DNA of 64,000 bases from MGBC114844 sp910585855 (GCA_965646165.1 CBFFYP010000001.1:55642-119641); one strand, 5' to 3'. Numbered from the stretch's first letter, positions 17,285 through 27,260 are shown. A program made the numbers and translations. The notes: a model not told the origin generated them from the letters alone.

Positions 17285-17628
17285 GCTCAAGAAACAGCCA
17301 GATGCGAACCACCTAGGCAGACTGCAGTGACTTTGGAAAAAAGTTAGAAGTTCTTGACTTCTGCTTGAAAACCTAAGATTTTTTGCATATCCTGCTTCCA
17401 TGCAGGGTATGCAAAAAAAGGGGCGTGTTTAGCCCGGATGATAGGGAAGCTGTTTTATTGCGTTGGATGATACTTTTTGGTATGCCTGCTTTGTTTTGGC
17501 TGCTGTGAGGGCGAATTGCGCCCCGGTCTGTCCGGCTGGATGTGCTGGGATGCAGAAGTCTTAGAACTTCTTGCTTTTTGGAAACCGGAACAGCAGTCTG
17601 CCTAGGTGGTTCGCATCTGGCGTCCCCT
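17285..17628 (-). repeat. Family B structured repeat, copy B5
   Basis: The arms 17300-17325 and 17593-17618 are perfect 26-bp complements (GATGCGAACCACCTAGGCAG). The helix is GGGGCG/CGCCCC; the hairpin GCATATCCTGC/GCAGGGTATGC has the recurrent T-G wobble on this strand. It separates xseB from ispA. Confidence 0.94.
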
Positions 17629-17722
17629 CGGAACACTTATGGGATAAAAGGATCATTTTGAAAGGAGGAACAGGCAAGAATTTCCACCCCTGAAATACAG
17701 TGGATTTCTTTGCTGATGGATT

Positions 17723-18670
17723 ATGGATTTTAAAGAGGAATTAAAAAAGCGAACAGAAGAAATAGAGGCGATATTAGATCGTTATCTTCCAAAGGAAGGA
17801 GAGGAAGAGATTCAAAGGATCATTGAGGCTGTGAATTATAGTGTAAAGGCTGGGGGAAAACGGCTTCGTCCTATGTTGATGTTAGAAACGTATCGGTTGT
17901 TTGGAGGGACAAAGGATTGGATTGATCCTTTTTTGGCGGCGATGGAACTGGTGCATACGTATTCTTTGGTACATGATGATCTGCCGGCTATGGATAATGA
18001 TGATTATAGAAGGGGAAGAAAGACAACACATGTGGTTTATGGACATGCAATGGGGATTTTGACAGGGGATGCGCTGTTAAATCGTGCATTTGAGATGTTG
18101 GAATATGGGTATCGGATGTTGAAAGAGAGGGAGGAAGAGATTGGAAAAGAAGGTTTTTTGATGGGGTTGGAGAGGATGGTGCAGGCACAGGGGGTATTGG
18201 CAAAAAAGGCAGGAATTTATGGGATGCTTGGCGGACAGGTAATAGATATTTTGGCTACGGAGGAGAAAAGGGCTTTAAATAGAGAACAGCTTATTTGTCT
18301 TTATCAGAAAAAGACGGGGGCTTTAATAGAGGCGGCAATGATGATTGGGGCGTTGCTGGCAGGTGCTTCCAAGGAAGAGATGCTTTCGGTAGAACAGATT
18401 GCAGGAAAGGTTGGAGTTGCTTTTCAGATACAGGATGATATACTAGATATGACCAGTACAACAGAGGTTTTGGGAAAACCGGTACGGAGTGACGAAAAAA
18501 ATCAGAAAGTGACTTATGTTTCATTGGAAGGAATTGTATATTCAAAAAAACAGGTGGAACAATTATCAAAAGAGGCAATTCAGCTTTTTGAGGAACTAGA
18601 AAAGAGGCAGAACCGAGAGAATGTATTTTTAAGAGAACTGCTTCTTTGGCTGATTTATAGAGAAAAATAG
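17723..18670 (+). CDS. ispA: Farnesyl diphosphate synthase-type polyprenyl synthetase
   Basis: 315 residues, short-chain trans-prenyl transferase. The first Asp-rich motif is DDLPAMDND (about residues 85-93) and the second is QIQDDILDMTS. AGGKRLRPML is the substrate-binding block. It joins IPP and DMAPP/GPP to make FPP; chain length is inferred from context with dxs. The start lacks a strong ribosome-binding site, so the N-terminus is the least certain part. Confidence 0.92.
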   Translation: MDFKEELKKRTEEIEAILDRYLPKEGEEEIQRIIEAVNYSVKAGGKRLRPMLMLETYRLFGGTKDWIDPFLAAMELVHTYSLVHDDLPAMDNDDYRRGRKTTHVVYGHAMGILTGDALLNRAFEMLEYGYRMLKEREEEIGKEGFLMGLERMVQAQGVLAKKAGIYGMLGGQVIDILATEEKRALNREQLICLYQKKTGALIEAAMMIGALLAGASKEEMLSVEQIAGKVGVAFQIQDDILDMTSTTEVLGKPVRSDEKNQKVTYVSLEGIVYSKKQVEQLSKEAIQLFEELEKRQNRENVFLRELLLWLIYREK

Positions 18671-18679
18671 AGGGTGACT

Positions 18680-20545
18680 ATGGTTCTTGAGAGAATAAAC
18701 AAACCGAATGATATAAAGACACTAAAGCCGGAAGAATATGAAATTCTGGCAGAGGAAATCAGAGCGTTTTTAATTGATAAGATAAGCAGAAGCGGAGGAC
18801 ATTTAGCGTCAAATCTTGGGGTGGTGGAACTGACGATTGCTATGCATTTGGTCTGTAGTCTTCCAGAGGATAAGATTATATGGGATGTGGGGCATCAGTC
18901 TTATACTCATAAGTTGCTGACTGGTCGGAGAGAAGGGTTTGACGAACTTCGCAAATATGGCGGAATCAGCGGATTTCCAAAAAAGCGGGAAAGCAGTTGT
19001 GATGCATTTGGAACAGGGCACAGTTCGACTTCTATTTCGGCAGGGTTAGGATATGCTGAGGCAAACCGGATTCTTGGGAAAAAGAATTTGGTGATTTCGG
19101 TTATTGGGGATGGAGCGCTGACTGGAGGTATGGCGTATGAAGCGTTAAATAATGCTGCCAGAAGCAAGCAGAATTTTATTATTGTATTAAATGACAATGA
19201 AATGTCAATTTCTCATAATGTGGGCGGGATGTCAGAGTATCTGAATCAACTGCGGACCGGAGATATTTATAATAATCTGAAAAACAGCGTGATGGATACG
19301 TTAAAGAAGATGCCGAAAGGGGAGAAGGCGATTGCAAAAATTCGAAAGACAAAAAGTGGAATTAAGCAGCTTTTTATCCCCGGTATGCTGTTTGAAGATA
19401 TGGGAATTACTTATTTAGGACCTGTGGATGGACATAATATCAAAAAGCTGGTACGGGTATTGGAAGAGGCAAAAAAGTTGGATCATGCGGTACTGGTACA
19501 TGTGATTACGACAAAGGGTAAGGGTTATTTGCCTGCTGAAAAAGAACCTTGGAAATTTCACGGAGTAGAACCTTTTGATATAGAAACCGGGATGGCAATT
19601 CGGCAGAAGACAAAGCCGACTTATACTGATATTTTTTCGGCAGCATTGGTAAAGTTAGGAGAAAAGTATTCGGATTTAGTGGCAATTACGGCGGCAATGC
19701 CGGATGGAACAGGGCTGGCTCGGTTTCGGGAAGCCTATCCTGAGCGATTTTTTGATGTGGGGATAGCGGAGGAACATGCCGTAACTTTTGCGGCGGGATT
19801 GGCAGCCGGAGGGATGAAGCCGGTAGTGGCAGTTTATTCTTCTTTTTTGCAGCGGGCATATGATCAGATGATTCATGATGTCTGTATTCAAAATCTTCCG
19901 GTAATTTTTGCGGTTGATCGGGCTGGATTGGTGGGGAGTGACGGAGAAACGCATCAGGGCATTTTTGATCTGTCGTTTTTATCTACGATTCCGAATATGA
20001 ATATTTTTGCACCAATGAATCTGTATGAACTGACGGATATTTTAAAGTTTGCAATGGAATTTAACGGCCCTTTGGCGATTCGTTATCCACGTGGAGAGGC
20101 ATATGACGGCTTAAAAGAGCTTCGTACACCGATTGAATATGGAAAGAGTCAGGTGCTTTATAAGGAGAGGGATATTGCGCTGGTAGCGGTTGGAAATATG
20201 GTAAAGACAGCGGTAAATGTGCGGGAACAGTTAAAGCAGTATGGCTATTATGTAACGTTAATTAATGTGCGGTTTGTGCAGCCGATGGATGAGTTGATGC
20301 TGGAAGAATTAGAGCAAAATCATTTTTTGGTGGTGACATTGGAAGAAAATATTTTAAATGGCGGATTTGGCGTAAAGGTAACTCGATTTGCAAAAAATCG
20401 AAATATGAGTTATCATGTATTAAATCTTTCTCTGCCGAATCTGTATGTGGAGCATGGAAATGTAGGAATTTTAATGAAGGAAGTAGGAATTGATACGGAT
20501 ACCATTCTGGATCGGATTTTAGAATATTTAAAGGATAGAAAGTAA
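18680..20545 (+). CDS. dxs: 1-deoxy-D-xylulose-5-phosphate synthase
   Basis: 621-residue TPP enzyme for the first step of the MEP pathway, condensing pyruvate and glyceraldehyde-3-P. The TPP site is GDGALTGGMAYEALNNA; further blocks are DVGHQSYTHKLLTGR, the transketolase pyrimidine-binding region (DVGIAEEHAVTFAAGLA) and a complete C-terminal domain. GAGGGTG precedes ATG 18680; GTG 18674 is an alternative. The stop overlaps tlyA by one base. Confidence 0.95.
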   Translation: MVLERINKPNDIKTLKPEEYEILAEEIRAFLIDKISRSGGHLASNLGVVELTIAMHLVCSLPEDKIIWDVGHQSYTHKLLTGRREGFDELRKYGGISGFPKKRESSCDAFGTGHSSTSISAGLGYAEANRILGKKNLVISVIGDGALTGGMAYEALNNAARSKQNFIIVLNDNEMSISHNVGGMSEYLNQLRTGDIYNNLKNSVMDTLKKMPKGEKAIAKIRKTKSGIKQLFIPGMLFEDMGITYLGPVDGHNIKKLVRVLEEAKKLDHAVLVHVITTKGKGYLPAEKEPWKFHGVEPFDIETGMAIRQKTKPTYTDIFSAALVKLGEKYSDLVAITAAMPDGTGLARFREAYPERFFDVGIAEEHAVTFAAGLAAGGMKPVVAVYSSFLQRAYDQMIHDVCIQNLPVIFAVDRAGLVGSDGETHQGIFDLSFLSTIPNMNIFAPMNLYELTDILKFAMEFNGPLAIRYPRGEAYDGLKELRTPIEYGKSQVLYKERDIALVAVGNMVKTAVNVREQLKQYGYYVTLINVRFVQPMDELMLEELEQNHFLVVTLEENILNGGFGVKVTRFAKNRNMSYHVLNLSLPNLYVEHGNVGILMKEVGIDTDTILDRILEYLKDRK

Positions 20546-21351
20546 TGAAAGAACGATTGGATGTATTGCTGGTAAAGCGGAATTTGGCAGAGTCCAGAGA
20601 AAAAGCAAAAGCGGTGATTATGACCGGAAATGTATTTGTAGAGGGGCAGCGGGAAGATAAAGCAGGTGCGATGTTTCCAGATTATGTTTCGATTGAAGTA
20701 AAGGGCAGTCCGATTCCTTTTGTCAGCCGGGGCGGGCTGAAGTTAGATAAGGCGGTGCGGGAGTTTGGTATTGATCTGACAGAAAAGGTTTGTATGGATG
20801 TAGGAGCGTCTACTGGGGGATTTACCGACTGTATGCTGCAAAACGGAGCAAAAAAGGTATATGCGGTAGATGTGGGTTCAGGGCAATTGGCTTGGAAGCT
20901 GCGTCAGGACGAGCGGGTTGTGGTAATGGAAAAGACCAATATTCGGTATGTGACGGCAGAGGAAATAGCAGAACCGATTGCATTTGTTTCGATTGATGTT
21001 TCTTTTATTTCACTGACAAAGGTGCTTTTGCCTGTAAAGCAGCTTATGGAAAAGGACGGACGGATGGTTTGTCTGATTAAGCCGCAGTTTGAGGCAGGCA
21101 GGGAAAAAGTAGGAAAAAAGGGCGTGGTTCGGGAAAAAGCGGTTCATATTGAGGTGATCGATCAGATTTTGGCATTTGTGCTTCAAATCGGTTTTGACGT
21201 TTGGAATCTGGATTTTTCTCCTATTAAAGGACCAGAAGGAAACATTGAATATTTATTGTATCTGCAAAATCAGGAAGGGGAGTCAAACGGAACGTTTCTT
21301 TCTGCGATTTCTGTAGAAAAAACGGTGGAAAAAGCACATCAGTCTCTTTGA
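20545..21351 (+). CDS. tlyA: TlyA family rRNA (cytidine-2'-O)-methyltransferase
   Basis: 268 residues. The N-terminal S4 RNA-binding domain (RLDVLLVKRNLAESREKAKA) is followed by a FtsJ-like SAM methyltransferase domain with MDVGASTGGFTDCMLQNGA and LIKPQFEAG. TlyA enzymes 2'-O-methylate rRNA cytidines. Its start overlaps the dxs stop (TAATG), consistent with coupling. Confidence 0.92.
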   Translation: MKERLDVLLVKRNLAESREKAKAVIMTGNVFVEGQREDKAGAMFPDYVSIEVKGSPIPFVSRGGLKLDKAVREFGIDLTEKVCMDVGASTGGFTDCMLQNGAKKVYAVDVGSGQLAWKLRQDERVVVMEKTNIRYVTAEEIAEPIAFVSIDVSFISLTKVLLPVKQLMEKDGRMVCLIKPQFEAGREKVGKKGVVREKAVHIEVIDQILAFVLQIGFDVWNLDFSPIKGPEGNIEYLLYLQNQEGESNGTFLSAISVEKTVEKAHQSL

Positions 21352-21377
21352 TGTGCCTGAAAGGTTTGGGATAAGAG

Positions 21378-22238
21378 ATGGAACGATTTTACATTGTGAC
21401 AAATAAGGCAAAGGATATTGATTATTTGGAGAGCAATCGGATCAAAGAGTATTTAAAAGCACATGGAAAAAGCTGCTTTCTTGGAGAATCCGTGCCTTTG
21501 GAGCATACCAGATATCGCTATACCGATGCAGCGCAGATTCCAAAGGATGTACAGTGTATTTTGGTGATTGGCGGGGACGGAACGCTGATTCAGGCGGCAC
21601 GGGATTTGGCAGAGTTAGGGATTCCTTTGGTCGGGGTAAATTTAGGGACACTTGGGTATCTGACCGAGGTGGAACGGGAAAATCTTTATCCCTCTTTGGA
21701 TAAGCTGATGCGAGGTGAGTATCAGATTGAAGAACGGATGATGCTAGAGGGGAAAGTAAAGCGGGAGGGGAAGGAAATTTCTACTATGATGGCTTTAAAT
21801 GATGTGGTATTCAGCCGAAGCGGGGCATTGCGGGTTATTGATTTTAAAATTTACTTAAATGGGGAATATTTGAATTTTTATTCGGCAGATGGGATTATTA
21901 TTGCTACCCCTACCGGTTCAACAGGTTATAATATGTCGGCAGGAGGACCGATTGTATCACCGGATGCAAAATTAATGGTGATGACGCCGATCTGTGCGCA
22001 TACCTTAAATAATCGAAGTATTGTGCTGTCTGGAAATGACCAGATTACATTGGAATTTTGCCAAGACCGCAGCGGCTGCAAAGAACGGCTGGTTTCTTTT
22101 GACGGAGATAATGCAGTCTGTGCAGCAGTAGGAGATACGGTTGAAATCCGCCGGTCAGAGCGTTTTACCCGGATTGTTCGTTTAAATAAAATCAGTTTTT
22201 TAGAGGTACTGCGGGATAAAATGGGCGGAGGAAAATAG
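21378..22238 (+). CDS. nadK: NAD kinase
   Basis: 286 residues, phosphorylating NAD to NADP. It has GGDGTLIQAARDL, NLGTLGYLTE, and TPTGSTGYNMSAGGPIVSP. Position between tlyA and argR is the conserved Clostridial arrangement. Confidence 0.95.
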   Translation: MERFYIVTNKAKDIDYLESNRIKEYLKAHGKSCFLGESVPLEHTRYRYTDAAQIPKDVQCILVIGGDGTLIQAARDLAELGIPLVGVNLGTLGYLTEVERENLYPSLDKLMRGEYQIEERMMLEGKVKREGKEISTMMALNDVVFSRSGALRVIDFKIYLNGEYLNFYSADGIIIATPTGSTGYNMSAGGPIVSPDAKLMVMTPICAHTLNNRSIVLSGNDQITLEFCQDRSGCKERLVSFDGDNAVCAAVGDTVEIRRSERFTRIVRLNKISFLEVLRDKMGGGK

Positions 22239-22256
22239 TGAGGAGGGCATTGGCGG

Positions 22257-22706
22257 ATGAAGGTGGAAAGGCACAGCAAGATTATTGAATTGATTCATAA
22301 ATATGAAATCGAAACACAAGAGGAACTGGCAGATCGGCTAAATCAAGAGGGATTTCATGTAACGCAGGCTACTGTGTCTAGAGATATTCGGGAATTGAAA
22401 TTGACAAAGCTTGCTATGGACAATGGGAGGCAGAAATATATTATTGTATCTGGTTCAGACGAGAAGTTAAATGAAAAGTATTTGCATGTCTTTCAAGATG
22501 GATTTCTTTCTGTAGATAGGGCAGAAAATATTTTGGTTATTAAGACGGTTTCTGGTATGGCTATGGCAGTGGCAGCAGCGTTGGATGCGATGCAGTGGCA
22601 TGAAGTAGTAGGCTGTATTGCAGGGGATGATACGATTATGGCAGCGATTCGTACCAGAGAAGAGGCACTGATTATAATGGAACGGTTAAGAAAGCTGGTT
22701 AGCTAG
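22257..22706 (+). CDS. argR: Arginine repressor ArgR/AhrC
   Basis: 149 residues: an N-terminal winged helix (RHSKIIELIHKYEIETQEEL, ATVSRDIRELKLTKL) and a C-terminal oligomerisation and arginine-binding domain (GCIAGDDTIMAAIRT). The family hexamer represses arginine biosynthesis when arginine is bound. Co-localisation with recN is common in Firmicutes. Confidence 0.95.
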   Translation: MKVERHSKIIELIHKYEIETQEELADRLNQEGFHVTQATVSRDIRELKLTKLAMDNGRQKYIIVSGSDEKLNEKYLHVFQDGFLSVDRAENILVIKTVSGMAMAVAAALDAMQWHEVVGCIAGDDTIMAAIRTREEALIIMERLRKLVS

Positions 22707-22730
22707 ATAACACGGCGGAGGTCGTAAGCG

Positions 22731-24407
22731 ATGTTACAAAGTCTTCATGTAAAAAACTTGGCATTAATAGATGAGGTCGAGATAGAATTAGGAAAAGGAT
22801 TAAATATTTTTACCGGCGAAACAGGAGCCGGAAAATCCCTTCTTTTGGGATCGATTACATTGGCACTGGGAGGGAAAGTGGCAAAAGATCTGCTGCGGGA
22901 AAATCAGGACTATACGCTGGTAGAGCTGCAGTTTTCTGTAGAAGAAAAAAAGATCCAAAAGGAATTAGAGGAATTGGGCGTTTATTTTGAAGAACCCGGA
23001 CAGGTACTGGTTTCTAGAAAACTGGTAAAGGGACGGAGTATGGCAAAGGTAAACGGAGAAACGGTATCGGCAGCAGAACTTTCAAAGATAACGGGTCTTT
23101 TATTAGATATCCATGGTCAGCATGAACATCAATCTCTTTTGCATCCGTCGAAACATCTGGCGATTTTAGATGAATATATGGGAAAAGAAGCACTGCAGTA
23201 TAGAAATCAAGTAAAAGAAGCATATGAAGTCTATCGAAAGGCTTCTGCTTATGCGGAAACGTTTCAAATGGAAGAGGAACAGCGGATTCGGGAACTTTCT
23301 TTTTTAGAGTTTGAGTGTCAGGAGATTGAAGAGGCAAATCTAAAAGAACAAGAAGAAGAGGAACTTTCTGCATGGTATAAAAAGGCAGTTCATGGAAAAA
23401 AGATTATGGAAACCATGGCAAGAGTTTATGAAGAAATGAACTATGACGGAATGGACAGTGCAGGAGAAAAGATAGGACATGCCGTTCATGAATTGTCTGC
23501 GATTGTAGAGTATGATGAAGCATTAAAATCCGTATCGGAACAACTGACAGAGATTGATAATTTATTATCGGATTTTTTGCGTGAAGTTTCGTCTTATATG
23601 GATTCTTTGGAGTTTGACGAGGGACAGTTTTTAGAAGCAGAAGCCAGACTGGATCTGATTCATCGGTTAGAAAATAAATATGGCGGAAGTATTTTAGCAA
23701 TTCAGGCATATTATAACGAAAAGCAGGAAAGACTAGTTTTATTAAAAAATTATGAGGTAGAAAAAGAAGCAGCAGAACAGAAAAAAAAGGAAGCTTATCA
23801 GGCATTGATTCAGGTATGCGAAGTGTTAAGTAAGAAACGTAAAGAGGCAGCCTTTTCTTTGACAGCAAAGATAAAAGAAGCACTGTTGGAATTAAATTTT
23901 TTTGATGTGCAGTTTGAAATGGCATTTACCGAAAGTCTGCCTTCTACTAATGGATTTGATCAGGCGGAATTTTTGATTTCTACCAATCCCGGTCAGCCAA
24001 TTCGTCCGCTTGGCAGAGTGGCAAGCGGCGGAGAACTGTCACGGGTTATGCTGGCAATCAAAACGGTTTTATCGGATCAAGACGGGGTGGACACGCTTTT
24101 ATTTGATGAGATTGATGCTGGTATCAGTGGGCGGACAGCACAGCAGGTATCGGAAAAATTAAAGCAGATTTCCAAGTATCGTCAAATTTTATGCATTACA
24201 CATTTGGCACAGATTGCCTCTATGGCGGATCAGCACTATTTAATTGAAAAACAGGTTGAGCAGGGTAAAACCGTGACTTCGGTTCAGGAGTTAAATCGAG
24301 AGGAAAGTATTCAGGAATTGGCACGGATTTTGGGTGGAGTGAAGATTACTGAGAGTACCATAGAGAGTGCAAGAGAGATGAAAGAACTGGCAGAACAGTA
24401 TAAATAA
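22731..24407 (+). CDS. recN: DNA repair protein RecN
   Basis: 558-residue SMC-like ATPase for double-strand-break repair. The Walker A is FTGETGAGKSLLLGSI at the N-terminus, long coiled-coil arms span about residues 160-400, and the ABC signature region (VASGGELSRVMLAIK) and Walker B (LLFDEIDAGISG) are at the C-terminus. Short spacing to argR suggests cotranscription. Confidence 0.95.
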   Translation: MLQSLHVKNLALIDEVEIELGKGLNIFTGETGAGKSLLLGSITLALGGKVAKDLLRENQDYTLVELQFSVEEKKIQKELEELGVYFEEPGQVLVSRKLVKGRSMAKVNGETVSAAELSKITGLLLDIHGQHEHQSLLHPSKHLAILDEYMGKEALQYRNQVKEAYEVYRKASAYAETFQMEEEQRIRELSFLEFECQEIEEANLKEQEEEELSAWYKKAVHGKKIMETMARVYEEMNYDGMDSAGEKIGHAVHELSAIVEYDEALKSVSEQLTEIDNLLSDFLREVSSYMDSLEFDEGQFLEAEARLDLIHRLENKYGGSILAIQAYYNEKQERLVLLKNYEVEKEAAEQKKKEAYQALIQVCEVLSKKRKEAAFSLTAKIKEALLELNFFDVQFEMAFTESLPSTNGFDQAEFLISTNPGQPIRPLGRVASGGELSRVMLAIKTVLSDQDGVDTLLFDEIDAGISGRTAQQVSEKLKQISKYRQILCITHLAQIASMADQHYLIEKQVEQGKTVTSVQELNREESIQELARILGGVKITESTIESAREMKELAEQYK

Positions 24408-24442
24408 TACCAGTGTGAGAAGTGGGAATGTTCATATACTAG

Positions 24443-24480
24443 GAGAGAAGTATCCGTAGGGAAGTGCTTCTCTCTTTTTT
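24443..24480 (+). terminator. Rho-independent terminator after recN
   Basis: GAGAGAAG (24443-24450) pairs with CTTCTCTC (24467-24474), followed by TTTTTT. It ends the dxs-recN unit before spoIVB. Confidence 0.88.
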
Positions 24481-24516
24481 CTTGTTTGGTTTTGATAGAG
24501 AGAGAAAATACTGCAG

Positions 24517-24691
24517 TGAGGACGCCGAAAGCCGAAGGGAGCTCTATTCCGAGCCCGCTTTCGCTTAGCATTTCTTATTTCCACATAGCGGGCATATAAG
24601 ACGCTAAAACACAGCAGCACAGCGTCTAAATGCCAACGGGAAATGATGACCCTGCATAGAGCTTCCTTCGGCTTTCGGCTGTATACTTCAG
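24517..24691 (+). repeat. Family A structured repeat, copy A4
   Basis: Arms from GCCGAAAGCCGAAGGGAGC pair with one G-T wobble to the strand ending TTCGGCTTTCGGC. The internal hairpin is AGACGCT/AGCGTCT. All common blocks are present. It is in the recN-spoIVB gap; 24692-24856 holds no other element I can name. Confidence 0.92.
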
Positions 24692-24856
24692 ACGGAAGAA
24701 ATTACAGTAGATATACTGCACGCCGCAAAGCGGAAAATTTCCTTTGTGCGGCTGTGGGTATATTATTATACTTAGTGTCAGTTTTTTCGACGCTTAGTGT
24801 AATAAAGTGTTCGCTGTAGTGGCAAGAAAAAAGTCTGCAGAAAGGAGAAAAAAGAT

Positions 24857-26146
24857 ATGAGCAGAAAAGTCTGGTATCAGAGAGTTTTGTATATTGTGCT
24901 TGTGGGATTAGTGATTTATACGATTTATGCAGTTTATTCTTATATGGACAGTGCGATTCCTGATAGAATTCATATGGTGGTTAATGAAGAAGGGACGTTT
25001 GAATTTGGGCTTCCGGTGGAAGCACAGTTAAGCAGTTTAAGTGAAGAGGTTGTCTTTTCTGGGGAGTCGAATATTCCTTCTCATGAGATTGTATTAAATC
25101 TTTCTGATGAATTTTCTGTATTTTCGGAAAAAACAGGGACGTATGATTTAAAATTAAAATTGTTTGGTATTTTGCCGTTTAAGGATATTAAAGTTAATGT
25201 AGTGGAGGAGGAACAGGTGATTCCATGTGGGTTTCAGGTAGGAATTTATTTGGAAACGGACGGTGTGATGGTAGTAGGAACGGCGAGAATGGCGGATACA
25301 GAGGGAAAGGTAGTTGAGCCGGCAGCGGAGCGGATTCGTTCTGGAGATTATATTACGGCTGTAGATGGAACCGTGATCAGCAGTAAAGACGATTTAATAA
25401 GTTGTGTGAAAAATTGTAATGGTGATGCACTGACGCTGACGGTAAAGCGAAATGGAGAGTCTTTGGAAGAGAGTCTGTATCCGGTGGAAGTAGAGGATGG
25501 AGAGTATAAGTTGGGGATTTGGGTAAGGGATGACGCACAGGGAATTGGGACAATGACTTATTTGAAAGCGGATGGGAGTTTTGGCGCACTTGGACATGGG
25601 GTCAGTGATGTGGATACTGGAAAATTATTGGAATCTTCTGGAGGAAAACTCTATCCGGCAAAGATTTTATCGATTATAAAAGGAGAAGCAGGAAGCCCGG
25701 GCGGACTTTCTGGTATTATTGAGTATCAGGAGAGTCATGTATTGGGAACAGTTGAAACAAACTGTGAGCAGGGGATTTATGGAACAGCTTCTGAGGAATT
25801 GTATGATCTTTGTGAAGATTATTGCTGTGATGCTTATATGGATATTGCATTTAAACAGGAAGTAGAATTGGGGGCAGCACAGGTTCGCTGTGAGATTGAC
25901 GGGGTAATTCGGGATTATCAGATTCAGATTACAAAAATTGACAATTCGCCCGGAAATGTCAATAAGGGAATGGAAATTCGTGTGGTAGACGAAGTGCTTT
26001 TGCAGGAAACAAACGGAATTGTACAGGGGATGTCGGGAAGTCCGATTTTACAGAATGGAAAGCTAATTGGTGCAGTTACTCATGTATTTGTCAATGATTC
26101 TACAAAAGGATATGGTATTTTTATTGAAAATATGTTGGAAAATTAG
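24857..26146 (+). CDS. spoIVB: SpoIVB serine peptidase
   Basis: 429-residue forespore signalling protease (family S55), secreted into the intermembrane space to trigger sigma-K processing. A single N-terminal span (YIVLVGLVIYTIYAVYSYM), a PDZ domain (about residues 115-205) and the peptidase domain with GHGVSDVDTG (His about 246) and GMSGSPILQNGKLIGAVTH (Ser about 391) are present. AAAGGAG precedes the ATG. It is adjacent to spo0A as in Bacillus. Confidence 0.95.
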   Translation: MSRKVWYQRVLYIVLVGLVIYTIYAVYSYMDSAIPDRIHMVVNEEGTFEFGLPVEAQLSSLSEEVVFSGESNIPSHEIVLNLSDEFSVFSEKTGTYDLKLKLFGILPFKDIKVNVVEEEQVIPCGFQVGIYLETDGVMVVGTARMADTEGKVVEPAAERIRSGDYITAVDGTVISSKDDLISCVKNCNGDALTLTVKRNGESLEESLYPVEVEDGEYKLGIWVRDDAQGIGTMTYLKADGSFGALGHGVSDVDTGKLLESSGGKLYPAKILSIIKGEAGSPGGLSGIIEYQESHVLGTVETNCEQGIYGTASEELYDLCEDYCCDAYMDIAFKQEVELGAAQVRCEIDGVIRDYQIQITKIDNSPGNVNKGMEIRVVDEVLLQETNGIVQGMSGSPILQNGKLIGAVTHVFVNDSTKGYGIFIENMLEN

Positions 26147-26199
26147 AAAAAAAGGCAGAGCGGCATGTTGAAAAAGCAATAAGAATGGGGGTGTCTGTT

Positions 26200-26216
26200 T
26201 GTCGAAAAATGTCGAA
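26200..26216 (+). promoter_or_regulatory. Two 0A boxes upstream of spo0A
   Basis: TGTCGAA occurs at 26200-26206 and again at 26210-26216, in the same direction, about 20 bp upstream of the -35 of spo0A. These match the Spo0A~P binding core, which suggests autoregulation. Confidence 0.75.
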
Positions 26217-26235
26217 ACAGATAGAAACTTAAATC

Positions 26236-26263
26236 TTGCAATCGCTTCTTGTAATGGTATAAT
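26236..26263 (+). promoter_or_regulatory. Promoter of spo0A
   Basis: TTGCAA (26236-26241), 16-bp spacer, TATAAT (26258-26263), about 30 bp before the start codon. Confidence 0.65.
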
Positions 26264-26293
26264 AGGAGAATAGAAAGATTTAAGGAGGATTAT

Positions 26294-27088
26294 ATGGAAA
26301 AACTGAGTGTAGCAATAGCAGATGATAACGAGAGAATCATTGATGCATTAGGTAATATTTTGAATAGTGATGAAGAGATCGAATTGGTTGGAAAAGCAGA
26401 TGATGGGGAAAAAATCTATACAATTATCAAGGAGAAACAGCCGGATGTTGTACTGCTAGATTTGATTATGCCGAAATTGGACGGATTGACGGTAATGGAA
26501 AAGGTAAGTATGGACAAAACCATTAAAAAACAGCCAAAATTTATTATTATCACTGCGATTGGTCAAGAGGGGATTACAGAAGATGCATTTGGGTTGGGAG
26601 CAAACTATTATATTATGAAGCCGTTTGATCATGAAGGAATTTTAACACGGGTAAAGCGGTTAGGCGGGAAGAGGGCAGCAGAAGAAAAGGCAGTAAGGAC
26701 ATCTATGGAAGAAGAGAAAGGAAAACCCGCTGAGAAAAATTTAGAAAATGATGTAACGGCGATTATTCATGATGTAGGAGTTCCGGCGCATATTAAGGGG
26801 TATCAGTATTTAAGGGATGCGATTATGATGTCGGTAAACGATGTGGAGATGATGAATTCTATTACAAAGATTCTTTATCCGACGATAGCGAAAAAACATA
26901 AGACAACGGCAAGTCGAGTGGAGCGGGCGATTCGTCATGCGATTGAGGTAGCGTGGACAAGGGGAAATGTAGATACGATAGATGAGCTGTTTGGGTATAC
27001 TGTGAATAATGGGAAAGGTAAGCCTACTAATTCGGAGTTTATTGCTTTGATTTCTGATAAGATTCGTTTGAAATATCGTATGATGTAA
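26294..27088 (+). CDS. spo0A: Sporulation master regulator Spo0A
   Basis: 264 residues. The receiver domain has acidic pocket residues ADDN, phospho-acceptor Asp in VVLLDLIMPKLDG and the conserved Lys in MKPFDH. After a linker comes the Spo0A DNA-binding domain (GVPAHIKGYQYLRDAI, TTASRVERAIRHAIEVAW). It commits the cell to sporulation when phosphorylated. Its own promoter and two 0A boxes lie upstream. Confidence 0.97.
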   Translation: MEKLSVAIADDNERIIDALGNILNSDEEIELVGKADDGEKIYTIIKEKQPDVVLLDLIMPKLDGLTVMEKVSMDKTIKKQPKFIIITAIGQEGITEDAFGLGANYYIMKPFDHEGILTRVKRLGGKRAAEEKAVRTSMEEEKGKPAEKNLENDVTAIIHDVGVPAHIKGYQYLRDAIMMSVNDVEMMNSITKILYPTIAKKHKTTASRVERAIRHAIEVAWTRGNVDTIDELFGYTVNNGKGKPTNSEFIALISDKIRLKYRMM

Positions 27089-27112
27089 AATGATTTTAAT
27101 TTTTTTCTTTTC

Positions 27113-27218
27113 TCGGACGCAGGATGCGGTTTGTTCATTTCCTTTGTTTGCTCCGCTCCGAATGCTAAGCGAGAGCGGACCTGATGCAGACCTTCCTTCA
27201 GATTTTGGCGTTCTCTTG
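27113..27218. repeat. Chimeric A/B element remnant
   Basis: The first half (GGACGCAGGATGCGGTTTG to CTCCGCTCC) matches the left end of family B subtype B11. The second half, from AATGCTAAGCGAGAGCGG to the GGCGTTCTC end, is the reverse complement of a family A left end. The two arms no longer pair. The junction is near 27160. Confidence 0.75.
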
Positions 27219-27260
27219 GAAAAATTTTGAAAGACTTATGGAAGGATGTCAATTCCTTTA

